Source: Novosphingobium subterraneum (GTDB taxonomy: Bacteria; Pseudomonadota; Alphaproteobacteria; Sphingomonadales; Sphingomonadaceae). From it: DNA of 64,000 bases. The notes under the pieces were generated by a model. The model was not told where the DNA came from. It made no database searches and saw nothing but the letters and a program-made list of their open reading frames with translations. The DNA is taken from contig NZ_JRVC01000015.1 of NCBI RefSeq assembly GCF_000807925.1, forward strand, positions 82,604 to 146,603. The letters are read 5' to 3'. Of this stretch, positions 34,825 to 43,450 are shown in pieces (positions within the stretch are counted from its first letter, which is position 1; every line of letters starts with the position of its first letter). Position numbers and translations under genes: made by a program.

Positions 34825-36528
34825 ATGTCCGACATGTTGCGCGATAGCACTCGCCCGCAGGAGGTCGCCTCTGCCGATGCCGTGGTGGCGCGTGTGACCG
34901 GGCCGGGATCGCCGTTCGAGATCGGCGAGCGTGACGGCTTGCGCCTGTTCATTGCCGCGCCGCCCGATCTCAACCTTCTGATCGAATCCGCGCGTCGGTT
35001 TGGAGACCGCACTTGCGTGGTCGATTTCGACAGTGCGGGCGCCGAACGGCGCATGTCCTACGATCAGGTATTTTCCTGGCGCGACCAGCTGGTGCCGATC
35101 CTGCACATCGCCCGCGGGGACCGCGTGGCCATTGCCATGCGCAACCGCGCCGAATGGCTAGTGGCGTTCCTTGCCGTGATGAAGGCGGGCGGGGTGGCGG
35201 TACTGGTCAACAGCCGTGGCTCCGGTCCGGAAGTGCTGGCGATGCTCGAAGATGTCGACCCGGCAGTGGTGCTGGCCGACAGCGAGCGCACTGCCGCGAT
35301 CCGCGAGGCCGGGTTCAAGGGCCGGGTGCTCGACCTGACCAAGCCATTCAACGCCGACGAGCTGGCGCGCCGCACTGCCGATACCAGTCCTGATGCCAGT
35401 GTGGCAAAGGCTACCGACCCCTGCGCGATCCTGTTCACCTCGGGCACCACGGGCCGGGTCAAGGGCGCGGTGCTTTCGCATCGTAATGTCATCACCGGGC
35501 TGATGTCGACGCAGATGTCGGGCATGATCGTGCTGGGAAACATGGCGGCGCAGATGGGCACCACGCCCGAGGCGCTGATGGCGCAGATGCCGCAGCAGGC
35601 CTCGCTGCTGGTCTATCCGCTGTTCCACGTTTCGGGGCTCGGCTCGGGCTTCCTTTCGCCCTTCCTGGGTGGGGGCAAGGTGGTGATCATGCGCCGCTGG
35701 GATGCCGACGAAGCGGCGCGGCTGATTGCTGCCGAACAGATCAGCATGTTCAGCGCCGTGCCGACGATGCTGTGGGATATCCTGCACCGCGCGCGGATCG
35801 ACGGGACCAGCCTTTCATCCTTGCGCAACATCGGCTGTGGCGGACAGGCGCTGCCGGTCAACCTCGTCGAGGAAGTCCACGCACTGTGCCCGCATGCGCA
35901 GATCGGCACCGGCTACGGCATGACCGAGTGCTCGGGCGCGATCGCGCAGGCTGTGGGGCCGGAGTTCATGGCGCGACCGGCGGCGGCCGGGCGCAAGCTC
36001 GCCATGGTGGAAGTGCGCATCGAAGGGCCGGACGGGCAGGTGCTGGGCGAAGGTGAGACCGGCGAGATCGTGGTGCGCGGCGCGCAGGTCATGCAGGGCT
36101 ACTGGAACCGCCCGGAGGAGACCGCTGCCGTGCTGACCGAGGATGGCTGGCTGCGCACCGGCGATGTCGGGATGGTCGATAGCGATGGCTATGTCTTCAT
36201 CGTCGACCGCAAGAAGGACATGGTCATCTCGGGCGGCGAGAACATCTACTGCGCCGAGGTCGAGCGCGTGCTGGGCACGATCCCCGGCCTGACCGAGTGC
36301 GCTGCCTTCGGCCTGCCTGACGAGCGGCTGGGCGAGCGGCTGGTCGCCGTGGTCATCGCGCCGAACATAGACGAGGCGGGGGTGATCGCATGGGTCGCCA
36401 GCCGCCTTGCCCGCTACAAGGCGCCCAGCCGGGTCGCCGTCACTACCACGCCACTGCCGCGCAATGCGCTGGGCAAGGTCGACAAGATCGCCTTGCGCAA
36501 GCTGTGGCCGGAACTCTCTGGAGAATAA
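34825..36528 (+). CDS. AMP-dependent acyl-CoA synthetase
   Basis: 567 residues from ATG 34825, with GGGAGAG just upstream. The ANL-family core LFTSGTTGRVKGAVLSHRN lies near residue 209, and YGMTECSGAI, GWLRTGDVGMVDSDGYVFIV and NALGKVDK mark the adenylation and hinge regions. It activates a carboxylic acid as its CoA thioester, which fits side-chain or ring-fission acid degradation together with the acyl-CoA dehydrogenase at 41209. Four bases separate it from the amidohydrolase-like gene. Confidence 0.94.
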   Translation: MSDMLRDSTRPQEVASADAVVARVTGPGSPFEIGERDGLRLFIAAPPDLNLLIESARRFGDRTCVVDFDSAGAERRMSYDQVFSWRDQLVPILHIARGDRVAIAMRNRAEWLVAFLAVMKAGGVAVLVNSRGSGPEVLAMLEDVDPAVVLADSERTAAIREAGFKGRVLDLTKPFNADELARRTADTSPDASVAKATDPCAILFTSGTTGRVKGAVLSHRNVITGLMSTQMSGMIVLGNMAAQMGTTPEALMAQMPQQASLLVYPLFHVSGLGSGFLSPFLGGGKVVIMRRWDADEAARLIAAEQISMFSAVPTMLWDILHRARIDGTSLSSLRNIGCGGQALPVNLVEEVHALCPHAQIGTGYGMTECSGAIAQAVGPEFMARPAAAGRKLAMVEVRIEGPDGQVLGEGETGEIVVRGAQVMQGYWNRPEETAAVLTEDGWLRTGDVGMVDSDGYVFIVDRKKDMVISGGENIYCAEVERVLGTIPGLTECAAFGLPDERLGERLVAVVIAPNIDEAGVIAWVASRLARYKAPSRVAVTTTPLPRNALGKVDKIALRKLWPELSGE

Positions 36529-36532
36529 CGAA

Positions 36533-37399
36533 ATGGCCATGCCCACCAACATCGGCATCATCGACTGCATGCTCGGCATTCCCGATGCCGAGGACCGCGC
36601 CGAGTGGTTCGCGCCGTTCCGCCCGCTGATCAAGGACAAGCAGACGCTGGGCCAGTTCGCCATGCCCGCGCAGTACATGTTCAAGGACATTCCGCAGTCG
36701 GGCCAGCAGGACGATTACCTTGCCTGGACCGTGGCGCAGATGGACAAGCACAACGTCGAGAAGGCGCTCGTCGGCTGGAACGAGAACGAAACATCGTACC
36801 GCGCCAAGGAGCTCTACCCCGACCGCTTCTTCTTCGACCTGCCGGTCAACCCGAACAACGGCACCGAGGAAGTCCGCCGGATCAAGCGCATCCACGCCGA
36901 AGTCGGCCTCTCCGCCGTCTCGGTGTTCCCCTCGGGCACGCTCCCGCAGGTGGCGATCAACCACAAGTATATGTGGCCGATCTATTCCGCGTGCGAGGAA
37001 CTGGGCCTGCCGATCCTGTTGAACGTCGGCATTCCCGGCCCGCGCATCCCGATGGAGACGCAGAAGGTCGAGCACCTCGACGAGGTCTGCTGGTTCTTCC
37101 CCGAACTGAAGGTGGTCATGCGCCACGGGGCCGAGCCGTGGGAGGCGCTGGCGGTGAAGCTGATGCTGAAATGGCCGAACCTCTATTATTCGACCAGCGC
37201 CTTTGCGCCCAAGCACTACCCCAAGGCGATCATCGACTATGCCAACACGCGTGGCGCCGACAAGGTGATCTACGCCGGCTACTTCCCGATGGGCCTCAGC
37301 CTCGATCGCATCATGTCCGACATGCAGAACGTGCCATTCAAGGACGAGGTGTGGCCCAAGTTCCTGCGCGAAAACGCGATGAAGGTGTTCGGGCTCTAA
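36533..37399 (+). CDS. Amidohydrolase-2 (ACMSD-like) family protein lacking metal ligands
   Basis: 288 residues. The fold is recognisable from the C-terminal half (KVVMRHGAEPWEALAVKL, IIDYANTRGADKVIYAGYFP), which follows the ACMSD/resorcylate-decarboxylase pattern. The N-terminal metal motif H-x-H is replaced by Cys-Met-Leu in IIDCMLGIP, and the Asp of the usual G-T/S-D-Y-P is Tyr in AGYFP. One His (RHGAEPW) remains. It may be metal-independent, or a binding or structural partner. It lies between the acyl-CoA synthetase and the Rieske oxygenase in one operon. Confidence 0.85.
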   Translation: MAMPTNIGIIDCMLGIPDAEDRAEWFAPFRPLIKDKQTLGQFAMPAQYMFKDIPQSGQQDDYLAWTVAQMDKHNVEKALVGWNENETSYRAKELYPDRFFFDLPVNPNNGTEEVRRIKRIHAEVGLSAVSVFPSGTLPQVAINHKYMWPIYSACEELGLPILLNVGIPGPRIPMETQKVEHLDEVCWFFPELKVVMRHGAEPWEALAVKLMLKWPNLYYSTSAFAPKHYPKAIIDYANTRGADKVIYAGYFPMGLSLDRIMSDMQNVPFKDEVWPKFLRENAMKVFGL

Positions 37400-37488
37400 G
37401 CAATCCCAGGGAGCCGGGAAGTCTGCTCCCCCCAGTGATCGCCGGCATGCGGAGACAACCCCCGCCCCGGCAATTCAGGAGTGAAACC

Positions 37489-38562
37489 ATGGCGGATCCA
37501 GTGGCAACAGATGCCCGCACCGCTCCGGTGGCGGTGTGGCAGATCCTCGAGAAGCTGAAAGGCAAGGACCTGACCGACTGGCGCACCGCGCCGGTACCGG
37601 GCCGTGCTTCGGTGGCAGAACGCAATCTCGACATCGGCTTCCCGCTCGGCTGGTATCCCATCGACCTTTCGGCAAACCTTGCCGTGGGCGAGGTGAAGCC
37701 GCTGCGCTATTTCTCGCAGGATCTTGCCATGTGGCGGGGCGAGGACGGCAAGGTCCGCGTGCTCGATGCCTACTGCAAGCATCTGGGCGCGCACATGGGC
37801 CATGGCGGCAAGGTTCATGGCAACCTGCTCGAGTGCCCGTTCCATGCATGGCGCTATGACGGGGAAGAGGGGACCGTGAAGGAAATCCCCTATTCGAAGT
37901 CGATCCCGCCGCAGGTGAAGCGCAAGTGTACGCGGACCTGGCATGTCACCGAGGCGAACCGCTGGATCTGGGTGTGGTATCATCCCGAGGAGGCCGCGCC
38001 GCTTTTCGACGTGGTCCACCTGCCCGAGGCAACCGATCCTGAGTGGACCGACTACGACATCTACGAATGGAACGTCTACGGTTCGATCCAGAACATGGCC
38101 GAGAACGGCGTGGACGTGGCCCACTTCAAGTACATCCACGGCACCGCCAACGTGCCGCTGGGCGATCTGCGCTGGGGCGAATGGGGCCGCGGGGCCGACG
38201 TCAAGGCCAAGATGGGTACGCCGTGGGGCGAGGTCGACGGCCAGATCAGCTATGACACGATGGGTCCGGGGCAAAGCTGGACGCGCTTTACCGGCATTTC
38301 CGAGACGCTGCTGGTGGCCTGCATCACCCCGGTCGAACTGGACCATGTCCACGTGCGCTTCTGCTTTACCCAGCCCCGGGCTCAAGCCGAGGGTGAGCGG
38401 GCCGGCGTTGCCCGCGCCATCATCCGCGACATCTGCAAGCAGTTCGATCAGGACAAGGTGATCTGGGATCGCCAGAAGTTTGAGCCCAATGCCCTGATCT
38501 GCGAAGGCGACGGCCCGATCGCGCAATTCCGCAAGTACTATTCGCGGTACTACGTGAAGTGA
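37489..38562 (+). CDS. Rieske non-heme iron oxygenase, KshA-like
   Basis: 357 residues from ATG 37489, with AGGAG seven bases upstream. The Rieske 2Fe-2S site is C96-x-H98 and C116-x2-H119. The mononuclear iron site is in ENGVDVAHFKYIH, with H212 and H217, and it closely follows 3-ketosteroid 9-alpha-hydroxylase oxygenase (KshA). It needs an electron-transfer partner, and no ferredoxin reductase gene is visible in the window. Together with the KstD-like gene at 49726 it suggests a polycyclic substrate. Its stop overlaps the amidase GTG start. Confidence 0.9.
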   Translation: MADPVATDARTAPVAVWQILEKLKGKDLTDWRTAPVPGRASVAERNLDIGFPLGWYPIDLSANLAVGEVKPLRYFSQDLAMWRGEDGKVRVLDAYCKHLGAHMGHGGKVHGNLLECPFHAWRYDGEEGTVKEIPYSKSIPPQVKRKCTRTWHVTEANRWIWVWYHPEEAAPLFDVVHLPEATDPEWTDYDIYEWNVYGSIQNMAENGVDVAHFKYIHGTANVPLGDLRWGEWGRGADVKAKMGTPWGEVDGQISYDTMGPGQSWTRFTGISETLLVACITPVELDHVHVRFCFTQPRAQAEGERAGVARAIIRDICKQFDQDKVIWDRQKFEPNALICEGDGPIAQFRKYYSRYYVK

Positions 38563-40064
38563 AGACGACCAGACGGGAAGCCCTTGCCGGCGGAATTGCG
38601 CTTGCCGCAACCGCCGGCCTGCCGGGGAATGCGCACGCGATGAACGACGTCCTCGATACCCACGATTCTCTCGGGCTTGCCGAGTTGGTGAGAATGCGCA
38701 AGGTTTCGGCCAGCGAGCTGTTGGAAGCGGCGATTGCGCGGGCCGAGGCCCTGAACCCGCAGCTGAACTTCATGGCGCAGAAGCACTACGACTACGCCCG
38801 CAAGGCGATCGCGGCAGGCCTGCCGCAAGGGCCGTTCAGCGGCGTGCCGTGGCTGCTGAAAGACCTCAACACTTATATTGCCGGCGAAGTCACCGAGAAC
38901 GGCAGCCGCCTCTACAAGGGCCAGCGCGCCAGCGTGACCTCCGAACTGGTGCGCCGCATCGAACGCGCCGGATTCGTGATTTTCGGCAAGACGACCACGC
39001 CCGAGTTCGGCCTGACCGGCACGACCGAAAGCGTGCTCATGGGGCCGACGCGCAATCCCTGGAATCGGGAGCGGATCGCGGGCGGATCGTCGGGCGGCGC
39101 GGCGGCAGCGGTGGCGGCGGGTGTGATTCCGGCGGCGCACGCCACCGACGGCGGCGGTTCTATCCGCATTCCGGCTTCGGCCTGCGGGCTGTTCGGCCTC
39201 AAGCCCTCGCGCGGCCGGGTGCCGATGGGGCCGCTCAGGACCGAAGGCTGGGGCGGCATGTCGGTTCACCACGCAGTCAGCCGCACGGTGCGCGATTCCG
39301 CCGCGATCCTTGATACGACGCACGGGGTGGAGCCGGGCTCGCGCTATAGCGCACCGACGCCGGAACGGCCGTTCCTTCAGGAGGTCGGGCGCGATCCGGG
39401 CAAGTTACGCATCGCGCTGATGCTCAGCCCGTATTCTGGCGCGCCGGTCGATCCGCAAGTGGTGAAGGCCACTAAGGCGGCAGCCAGGCTGCTCGAAAGC
39501 CTTGGCCACCATGTCGAGGAGGCAGCGCCGAAGATCGACATGGCGGCGATCGGGGCGAGCAGCTTTGCGCTGATGGCGTCGTCGGTCGCGGCCGATTGCG
39601 TGGACCGGGCCAAGGCGCTGGGCATTGAACTGGGCCCCGACGTGCTGGAGCGCACGACGCTCGATTTCGTGGCGATGGGCAAGAGCTACACCGGCATGGA
39701 CTTTGCGCGCGGGAACAACGCCTACCAGGCGGCTGCCGTGACGATCGCGCAGTTCATGGAACGCTGGGACGTGATTCTTTCGCCTACGCTATCGGCGCCG
39801 CCGCTGCCGCTGGGCCGGATCGGCCTGGATACCGGCCGTTCCATGATGGACTGGGGCCGCGAGGTCGGCACGTTCACCGCGTTTACCGGCATCTATAACG
39901 GCACCGGGCAGCCGAGCATGTCACTGCCACTGGCAATGTCGCAAGATGGGCTGCCGATCGGCATCATGGTAACTGGCCGCTTTGGCGAAGAAGGGTTGCT
40001 CTTCCAGCTGGCTGGGCAGGTGGAACGCGCCGCGCCGTGGGCAGGGCGGCGAGCGAAGGTCTGA
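38559..40064 (+). CDS. Exported amidase (amidase signature family)
   Basis: 501 residues starting at GTG 38559, overlapping the Rieske stop by four bases. The N-terminus (KTTRREALAGGIALAATAG, then NAHA) is Tat-like. The Ser-cisSer-Lys triad is present: Lys in WLLKDLN, serines in AGGSSGGAAAA and DGGGSIRIPAS. It hydrolyses an amide, presumably outside the cytoplasm, perhaps releasing the carbon skeleton before uptake. It is the last gene of the 34.8-40.1 kb operon. Confidence 0.92.
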   Translation: MKTTRREALAGGIALAATAGLPGNAHAMNDVLDTHDSLGLAELVRMRKVSASELLEAAIARAEALNPQLNFMAQKHYDYARKAIAAGLPQGPFSGVPWLLKDLNTYIAGEVTENGSRLYKGQRASVTSELVRRIERAGFVIFGKTTTPEFGLTGTTESVLMGPTRNPWNRERIAGGSSGGAAAAVAAGVIPAAHATDGGGSIRIPASACGLFGLKPSRGRVPMGPLRTEGWGGMSVHHAVSRTVRDSAAILDTTHGVEPGSRYSAPTPERPFLQEVGRDPGKLRIALMLSPYSGAPVDPQVVKATKAAARLLESLGHHVEEAAPKIDMAAIGASSFALMASSVAADCVDRAKALGIELGPDVLERTTLDFVAMGKSYTGMDFARGNNAYQAAAVTIAQFMERWDVILSPTLSAPPLPLGRIGLDTGRSMMDWGREVGTFTAFTGIYNGTGQPSMSLPLAMSQDGLPIGIMVTGRFGEEGLLFQLAGQVERAAPWAGRRAKV

Positions 40065-40086
40065 AGATGTAAGCCATCTTTTCGAG

Positions 40087-40105
40087 CCCCGGGTCAAGCC
40101 CGGGG
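40087..40105. terminator. Bidirectional hairpin CCCCGGG-TCAAG-CCCGGGG
   Basis: Perfect 7-bp stem with a 5-base loop between the convergent amidase and AsnC genes. No T run is present on either side. Palindromes of this GC-rich kind are common repeats in alphaproteobacterial genomes, so it may be a REP-like element that also serves as a terminator. Confidence 0.5.
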
Positions 40106-40114
40106 GTCGGAGAA

Positions 40115-40642
40115 TCAAGGCTGGTCTTCGATACTCGCATCCATCCAGCGCAAGTCCTCCACCGTGGCGATGGGGCCGATGGCGGCATTGTATTTTACCG
40201 TCTGGAGAACCAGCTCGGTCTCGGCTTCGCGGATGCCTTCCAGCGCCAGCACCCGGTTGGTGACGGCAGCTGCGTCTTCAAGGCTGGGCAGAACGCAGAT
40301 GGCGATCAGGCGCAGCGCGGCGTTGGCGTCATAGAGCGCGCGGACCTCGGGCAGGGCGAGCAGGCCTTCGCGCACGGCATCGAGCTTGCCGCTGGCGCAT
40401 TTCACCGTCACGAACATCATATGTTGGCCGGCGTTGGTAGCGTCCAGTCCGCGCGCTATATCGACGATGGGGACGAGCTTGAGCAGCCCCGCGGTCTGCA
40501 GCCGCTTGACCCGCCCGCGCACCGTGCCTTCGGTGACGCCGAGGTCTGCGGCAATCTTGCGGAAAGAAAGACGCGCATCGTCGGCCAAGGCTTCGGCGAT
40601 CTGTCGGTCTAGCTCGTCGGTCTGCGGGAACTGGTCGATCAT
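40115..40642 (-). CDS. Lrp/AsnC-family regulator (second of a tandem pair)
   Basis: 175 residues. HTH from residue 10 (DRQIAEALADDARLSFRKIA, then GVTEGTVRGRVKRLQ) and a RAM domain with HMMFVTVKCASGKLDAV. It overlaps the upstream AsnC gene by four bases, so the two are co-translated. Two paralogous AsnC subunits made at equal levels might form hetero-octamers. It is last in the minus-strand operon running from the SDR at 43178. Confidence 0.93.
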   Translation of the reverse strand: MIDQFPQTDELDRQIAEALADDARLSFRKIAADLGVTEGTVRGRVKRLQTAGLLKLVPIVDIARGLDATNAGQHMMFVTVKCASGKLDAVREGLLALPEVRALYDANAALRLIAICVLPSLEDAAAVTNRVLALEGIREAETELVLQTVKYNAAIGPIATVEDLRWMDASIEDQP

Positions 40643-41130
40643 GCGGCGATGGGGCCAACGGCGGTGTTGTAGCGGTAGACGGTGTTAAGCAGTTCGACGT
40701 CGACGTCCTCAACGCCTGCGATCCCGGCCGAAACGTCGCGCGCGGCCTCGATCATCTCGCGCGCGGCGTGGAAGGCATAGAGGCAGCTGACCGGGTAACG
40801 GCCCGAGGTAAGGTGTACTGACAGCACATGTTCGCGCTGTGCCAGTTCATGCGCAACCTCGAGCGGGGCGCGGCCGCTCACCTGAAGGCGGATGCGGGCA
40901 AGCAGACGATAGCCGTGGACGCGAAAGTCCGCCAGGGCAACGACGCGCATCAGCCCGGCGGCATCCATCGCCCGGATGCGGTTGGCTACCAGATTACCGG
41001 TCAGCCCCAGTTCCTCGCCGATCACCGTGGATTGCGCGCGTCCATCTCGCTGCAGCACTTCGATGATGCGCAGGTCGATATCGTCAAGCGTTGCGCCTTT
41101 GGCGCGGCGTGTCGGCTTTTCTTCAGACAA
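40639..41130 (-). CDS. Lrp/AsnC-family regulator (first of a tandem pair)
   Basis: About 163 residues from TTG 41130, which has a G6 stretch at good spacing; the frame is open to 41190, but the extra N-terminus has no family counterpart. HTH is DDIDLRIIEVLQRDGRAQST followed by LGLTGNLVANRIRAMDAAG. The RAM domain contains HLTSGRYPVSCLYAF. The 78-base gap to the acyl-CoA dehydrogenase carries TTACGCAAA, so an internal promoter may exist. Confidence 0.9.
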   Translation of the reverse strand: MSEEKPTRRAKGATLDDIDLRIIEVLQRDGRAQSTVIGEELGLTGNLVANRIRAMDAAGLMRVVALADFRVHGYRLLARIRLQVSGRAPLEVAHELAQREHVLSVHLTSGRYPVSCLYAFHAAREMIEAARDVSAGIAGVEDVDVELLNTVYRYNTAVGPIAA

Positions 41131-41143
41131 GGCGTTCCCCCCG

Positions 41144-41152
41144 TTTGCGTAA
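41144..41152 (-). promoter_or_regulatory. TTACGCAAA motif upstream of the tandem asnC genes
   Basis: Reads TTACGCAAA on the minus strand, directly before the G-rich ribosome-binding site of the first AsnC gene. It matches the TACGCAAAT motif at 34767 and those at 43209 and 49484. It may be an autoregulatory site. Confidence 0.3.
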
Positions 41153-41208
41153 GGTAGCCTAGAGCGCGCTACGCAGCGGGGCAAGGGCAAGCGGGCGGGC
41201 TGTGGCGA

Positions 41209-42381
41209 TCAGCCGCGCGGTTCGCGAGGAAGACCAAGGCCGCGTTCGGCAATCAGGTTGCGCTGGATCTGGTTGGTGCCGCCGTAGATCGTGTCGGCGC
41301 GGCTGAACAGGAACAGGTTGGGCAGGACGTCCCATTCGTAAGATCCGCCGGCGGCCACTTCGCCCGCCTGGCCCAGTACGTCCATCGCCAGTTCGCCAAG
41401 GCGGCGGCGCCATGATGCCCACTGGATCTTATAGGTGAGGGCAGCGCCGTCGATGCTGGAATGATCGCTGTTCGAAAGCATCCGCAGCGCGCCGTAGCGC
41501 ATCAGCCGCAGGCCGATTTCGGCGCTGGCGATGCGCTGGCGGATTACCGGATCGCGGTCCTTGCCGGTGGCCTTGGCCGCGGCGATGATTTCGTCCAGTT
41601 CGTTGCGGAAGCCCATCTGCTGGCCAAGCGTGGACACGCCACGCTCGAACGCAAGCAGGCCCATGGCGATCTTCCAGCCATCTCCTGGTGCGCCGATCAG
41701 GCTGTCGGCAGGGCAGCGCGCTTCGGTGAAGAAGGTCTCGTTGAACTCGGCATCGCCATTGATCTGGCGTATTGGACGGACCTCGATGCCCGGCTGATCC
41801 AGCGGCATCATCAGGAAGGTCAGGCCCTTTGGCCCTTGCGATCCTTCTTCGGTGCGGGTGACGACGAAGATCCAGTCGGAGATATGGGCGAGGCTGGTCC
41901 AGATCTTCTGGCCATCCACGATCCATTCGCCATCTGCCAAGCGCCCCTTGGTGCGCACGCTGCCAAGGTCCGACCCGGCATTTGGTTCGGAAAAGCCCTG
42001 GCAGAAGATGGTCTTGCCGGCGGCGATATCCGGAAGAAAGCGGCGCTTCTGCTCGTCGGTCCCGAATGTGAGGATGGTGGGGCCGGCCAGCTCCACTCCG
42101 ATGTGGTTGATGCGTCCCGGAACTCCGGCCCGGGCATATTCCTCGGCGAAGATCACCTGCTGCGCCAGCGTAGCATCGCGCCCGCCCCATTGCGTCGGCC
42201 AGCCGATGCAGCCCCAGCGGTGTTCGCCGAGCTGCTGCTCCCATTCGCGCCGCCGTTCGGGCATGGCGGTAAGCTGGGTCACGCCCCTGATATCGCGGAA
42301 TTCGCCCGCCATCTGGCCCTGCAGCCACTCGGCGCATTCGGCGCGGAAGTCTTCGTCGGCGGCGGAAAATCCAAGCTTCAT
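41209..42381 (-). CDS. Acyl-CoA dehydrogenase family protein
   Basis: About 390 residues from ATG 42381; TTG 42396 overlapping the SDR stop is an alternative start. Family motifs are CQGFSEPNAGSDLGSVRTKG near residue 127, the FAD-contact segment GQKIWTSLAHISDWIFVV, and the C-terminal YGGTNQIQRNLIAERGLGLP. It introduces an alpha-beta double bond into an acyl-CoA, for which the acyl-CoA synthetase at 34825 could supply the substrate. The SDR upstream is probably a pathway partner. Confidence 0.93.
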   Translation of the reverse strand: MKLGFSAADEDFRAECAEWLQGQMAGEFRDIRGVTQLTAMPERRREWEQQLGEHRWGCIGWPTQWGGRDATLAQQVIFAEEYARAGVPGRINHIGVELAGPTILTFGTDEQKRRFLPDIAAGKTIFCQGFSEPNAGSDLGSVRTKGRLADGEWIVDGQKIWTSLAHISDWIFVVTRTEEGSQGPKGLTFLMMPLDQPGIEVRPIRQINGDAEFNETFFTEARCPADSLIGAPGDGWKIAMGLLAFERGVSTLGQQMGFRNELDEIIAAAKATGKDRDPVIRQRIASAEIGLRLMRYGALRMLSNSDHSSIDGAALTYKIQWASWRRRLGELAMDVLGQAGEVAAGGSYEWDVLPNLFLFSRADTIYGGTNQIQRNLIAERGLGLPREPRG

Positions 42382-42392
42382 GTCGCTGCGCC

Positions 42393-43178
42393 TCAACCCG
42401 GCATATAGAGCTGCGCGGCTTTGCCGCCATCGACGGGCAGGGCAGTGCCGGTGATGTAGCTGGCTGCGCTGGAGAGCATGAACACGATCGCCTCGGCCAG
42501 TTCGTCGGGTTCGCCGCCACGCTGCATCGGGATGGCGCGGGTGGTTGCGGCCGCAAAATCAGGCGCGCGGCTTTCATAGTCCTGCGTCGCGGCGGTCTGC
42601 ACCTGCCCCGGCACGATGGCGTTGATCCGGATGCCGAGCGGGGCACCTTCCATCGCCGCAGCTGCGGTGAAGTGGACCAGTGCGGCCTTCGAGGCCGAAT
42701 AGCTTGCCATGTTGGCCAACGCTTTGATCCCGCAGGTGGAGGCGATGTTGACGATAGAGCCGCGCTGGCGACCATCAATATCCTGCTTCGCCATCACCGC
42801 CATTGCCGCCTTGGTGCCGACGAACACGGCATCGGCATTGACTGCAAAATCCTTGCGCCAGTGTTCCAGGGTCAGCTTCGAAATCGGTGCGTAGTGCACC
42901 GACATGGCATTGTTGACGAGCATGTCGAGCCGTCCATGTCGTGCGGCAACATCCTCGATCAGAGCGGTGAAGGCGGCATCATCCGATACATCGAGTCTGA
43001 CGGCTTCGACCTTCCCGAATTGCGCGATCTCGGTCCGGGCAGCTTCAAGCTTGTCCTCGCGGCGGGCGCAGATCACCACGGTCGCCCCGCGCGCCGCGAG
43101 AAGCTTCGCGGTGGCAAGCCCTATGCCATCGCTTCCGCCAGTGACCACGGCAATCTTGCCGGTCATGTCATGAGCCAT
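42393..43178 (-). CDS. Short-chain dehydrogenase/reductase (SDR)
   Basis: 261 residues; ATG 43178, or ATG 43166 four codons later. Cofactor motif VVTGGSDGIGLATAK near residue 11; catalytic Ser in VNIASTCG and Tyr-x3-Lys in YSASKAAL. The C-terminal GTALPVDGGKAAQLYMPG is typical of FabG-like oxidoreductases. It leads the minus-strand operon with the acyl-CoA dehydrogenase and two AsnC genes, and probably oxidises a hydroxyl intermediate. Confidence 0.93.
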   Translation of the reverse strand: MAHDMTGKIAVVTGGSDGIGLATAKLLAARGATVVICARREDKLEAARTEIAQFGKVEAVRLDVSDDAAFTALIEDVAARHGRLDMLVNNAMSVHYAPISKLTLEHWRKDFAVNADAVFVGTKAAMAVMAKQDIDGRQRGSIVNIASTCGIKALANMASYSASKAALVHFTAAAAMEGAPLGIRINAIVPGQVQTAATQDYESRAPDFAAATTRAIPMQRGGEPDELAEAIVFMLSSAASYITGTALPVDGGKAAQLYMPG

Positions 43179-43208
43179 TGCTTTGCTTCTCCCGATTCCT
43201 TGATCTCA

Positions 43209-43255
43209 ACGCAAATGCACCTGTTGCCGCGCCAATGTCAACCTAATGCGCAAAA
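43209..43255 (-). promoter_or_regulatory. Promoter of the SDR operon with CGCAAA motifs
   Basis: On the minus strand a consensus -35 TTGACA (43241-43236) is followed 17 bases later by GCATTT. ACGCAAAT (43209-43216) overlaps the presumed -10, and TGCGCAAAA (43247-43255) abuts the -35. The arrangement resembles the promoter at 34741-34789, as expected if one regulator controls both. Confidence 0.45.
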
Positions 43256-43319
43256 TAACAGCTTTATAACTTCGTATATCGACCTTTCTAGCCGCAACCC
43301 ACCGCTCTTTGCGGCATTT

Positions 43320-43335
43320 TGGTCAATTTTGACCA
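43320..43335. promoter_or_regulatory. Perfect palindrome TGGTCAA-TT-TTGACCA
   Basis: Seven-base arms with a 2-base centre in the 522-base space between two SDR genes. The TGGTC/GACCA ends resemble GntR-family operators, though the spacing differs from classical FadR sites. This space (43179-43700) is AT-richer than its neighbours and otherwise holds the SDR promoter and one doubtful small frame. Confidence 0.35.
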
Positions 43336-43450
43336 TGCAGAGGAGGCGACACAAGCCGAGACGCATCCCGTCAGTTAAAATCTTCCTTGGAAACCAATGG
43401 CTTCTTGCGTAGAATGGCGCTCCTGATGTCTCTAATCGTGTAGGTGGCTC

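Noticed and set aside
43266..43278. Exact match to one 13-bp arm of the loxP site (ATAACTTCGTATA)
   Set aside because: The second arm is absent and no Cre-like recombinase or phage gene is nearby, so it is most likely chance in an AT-rich gap.
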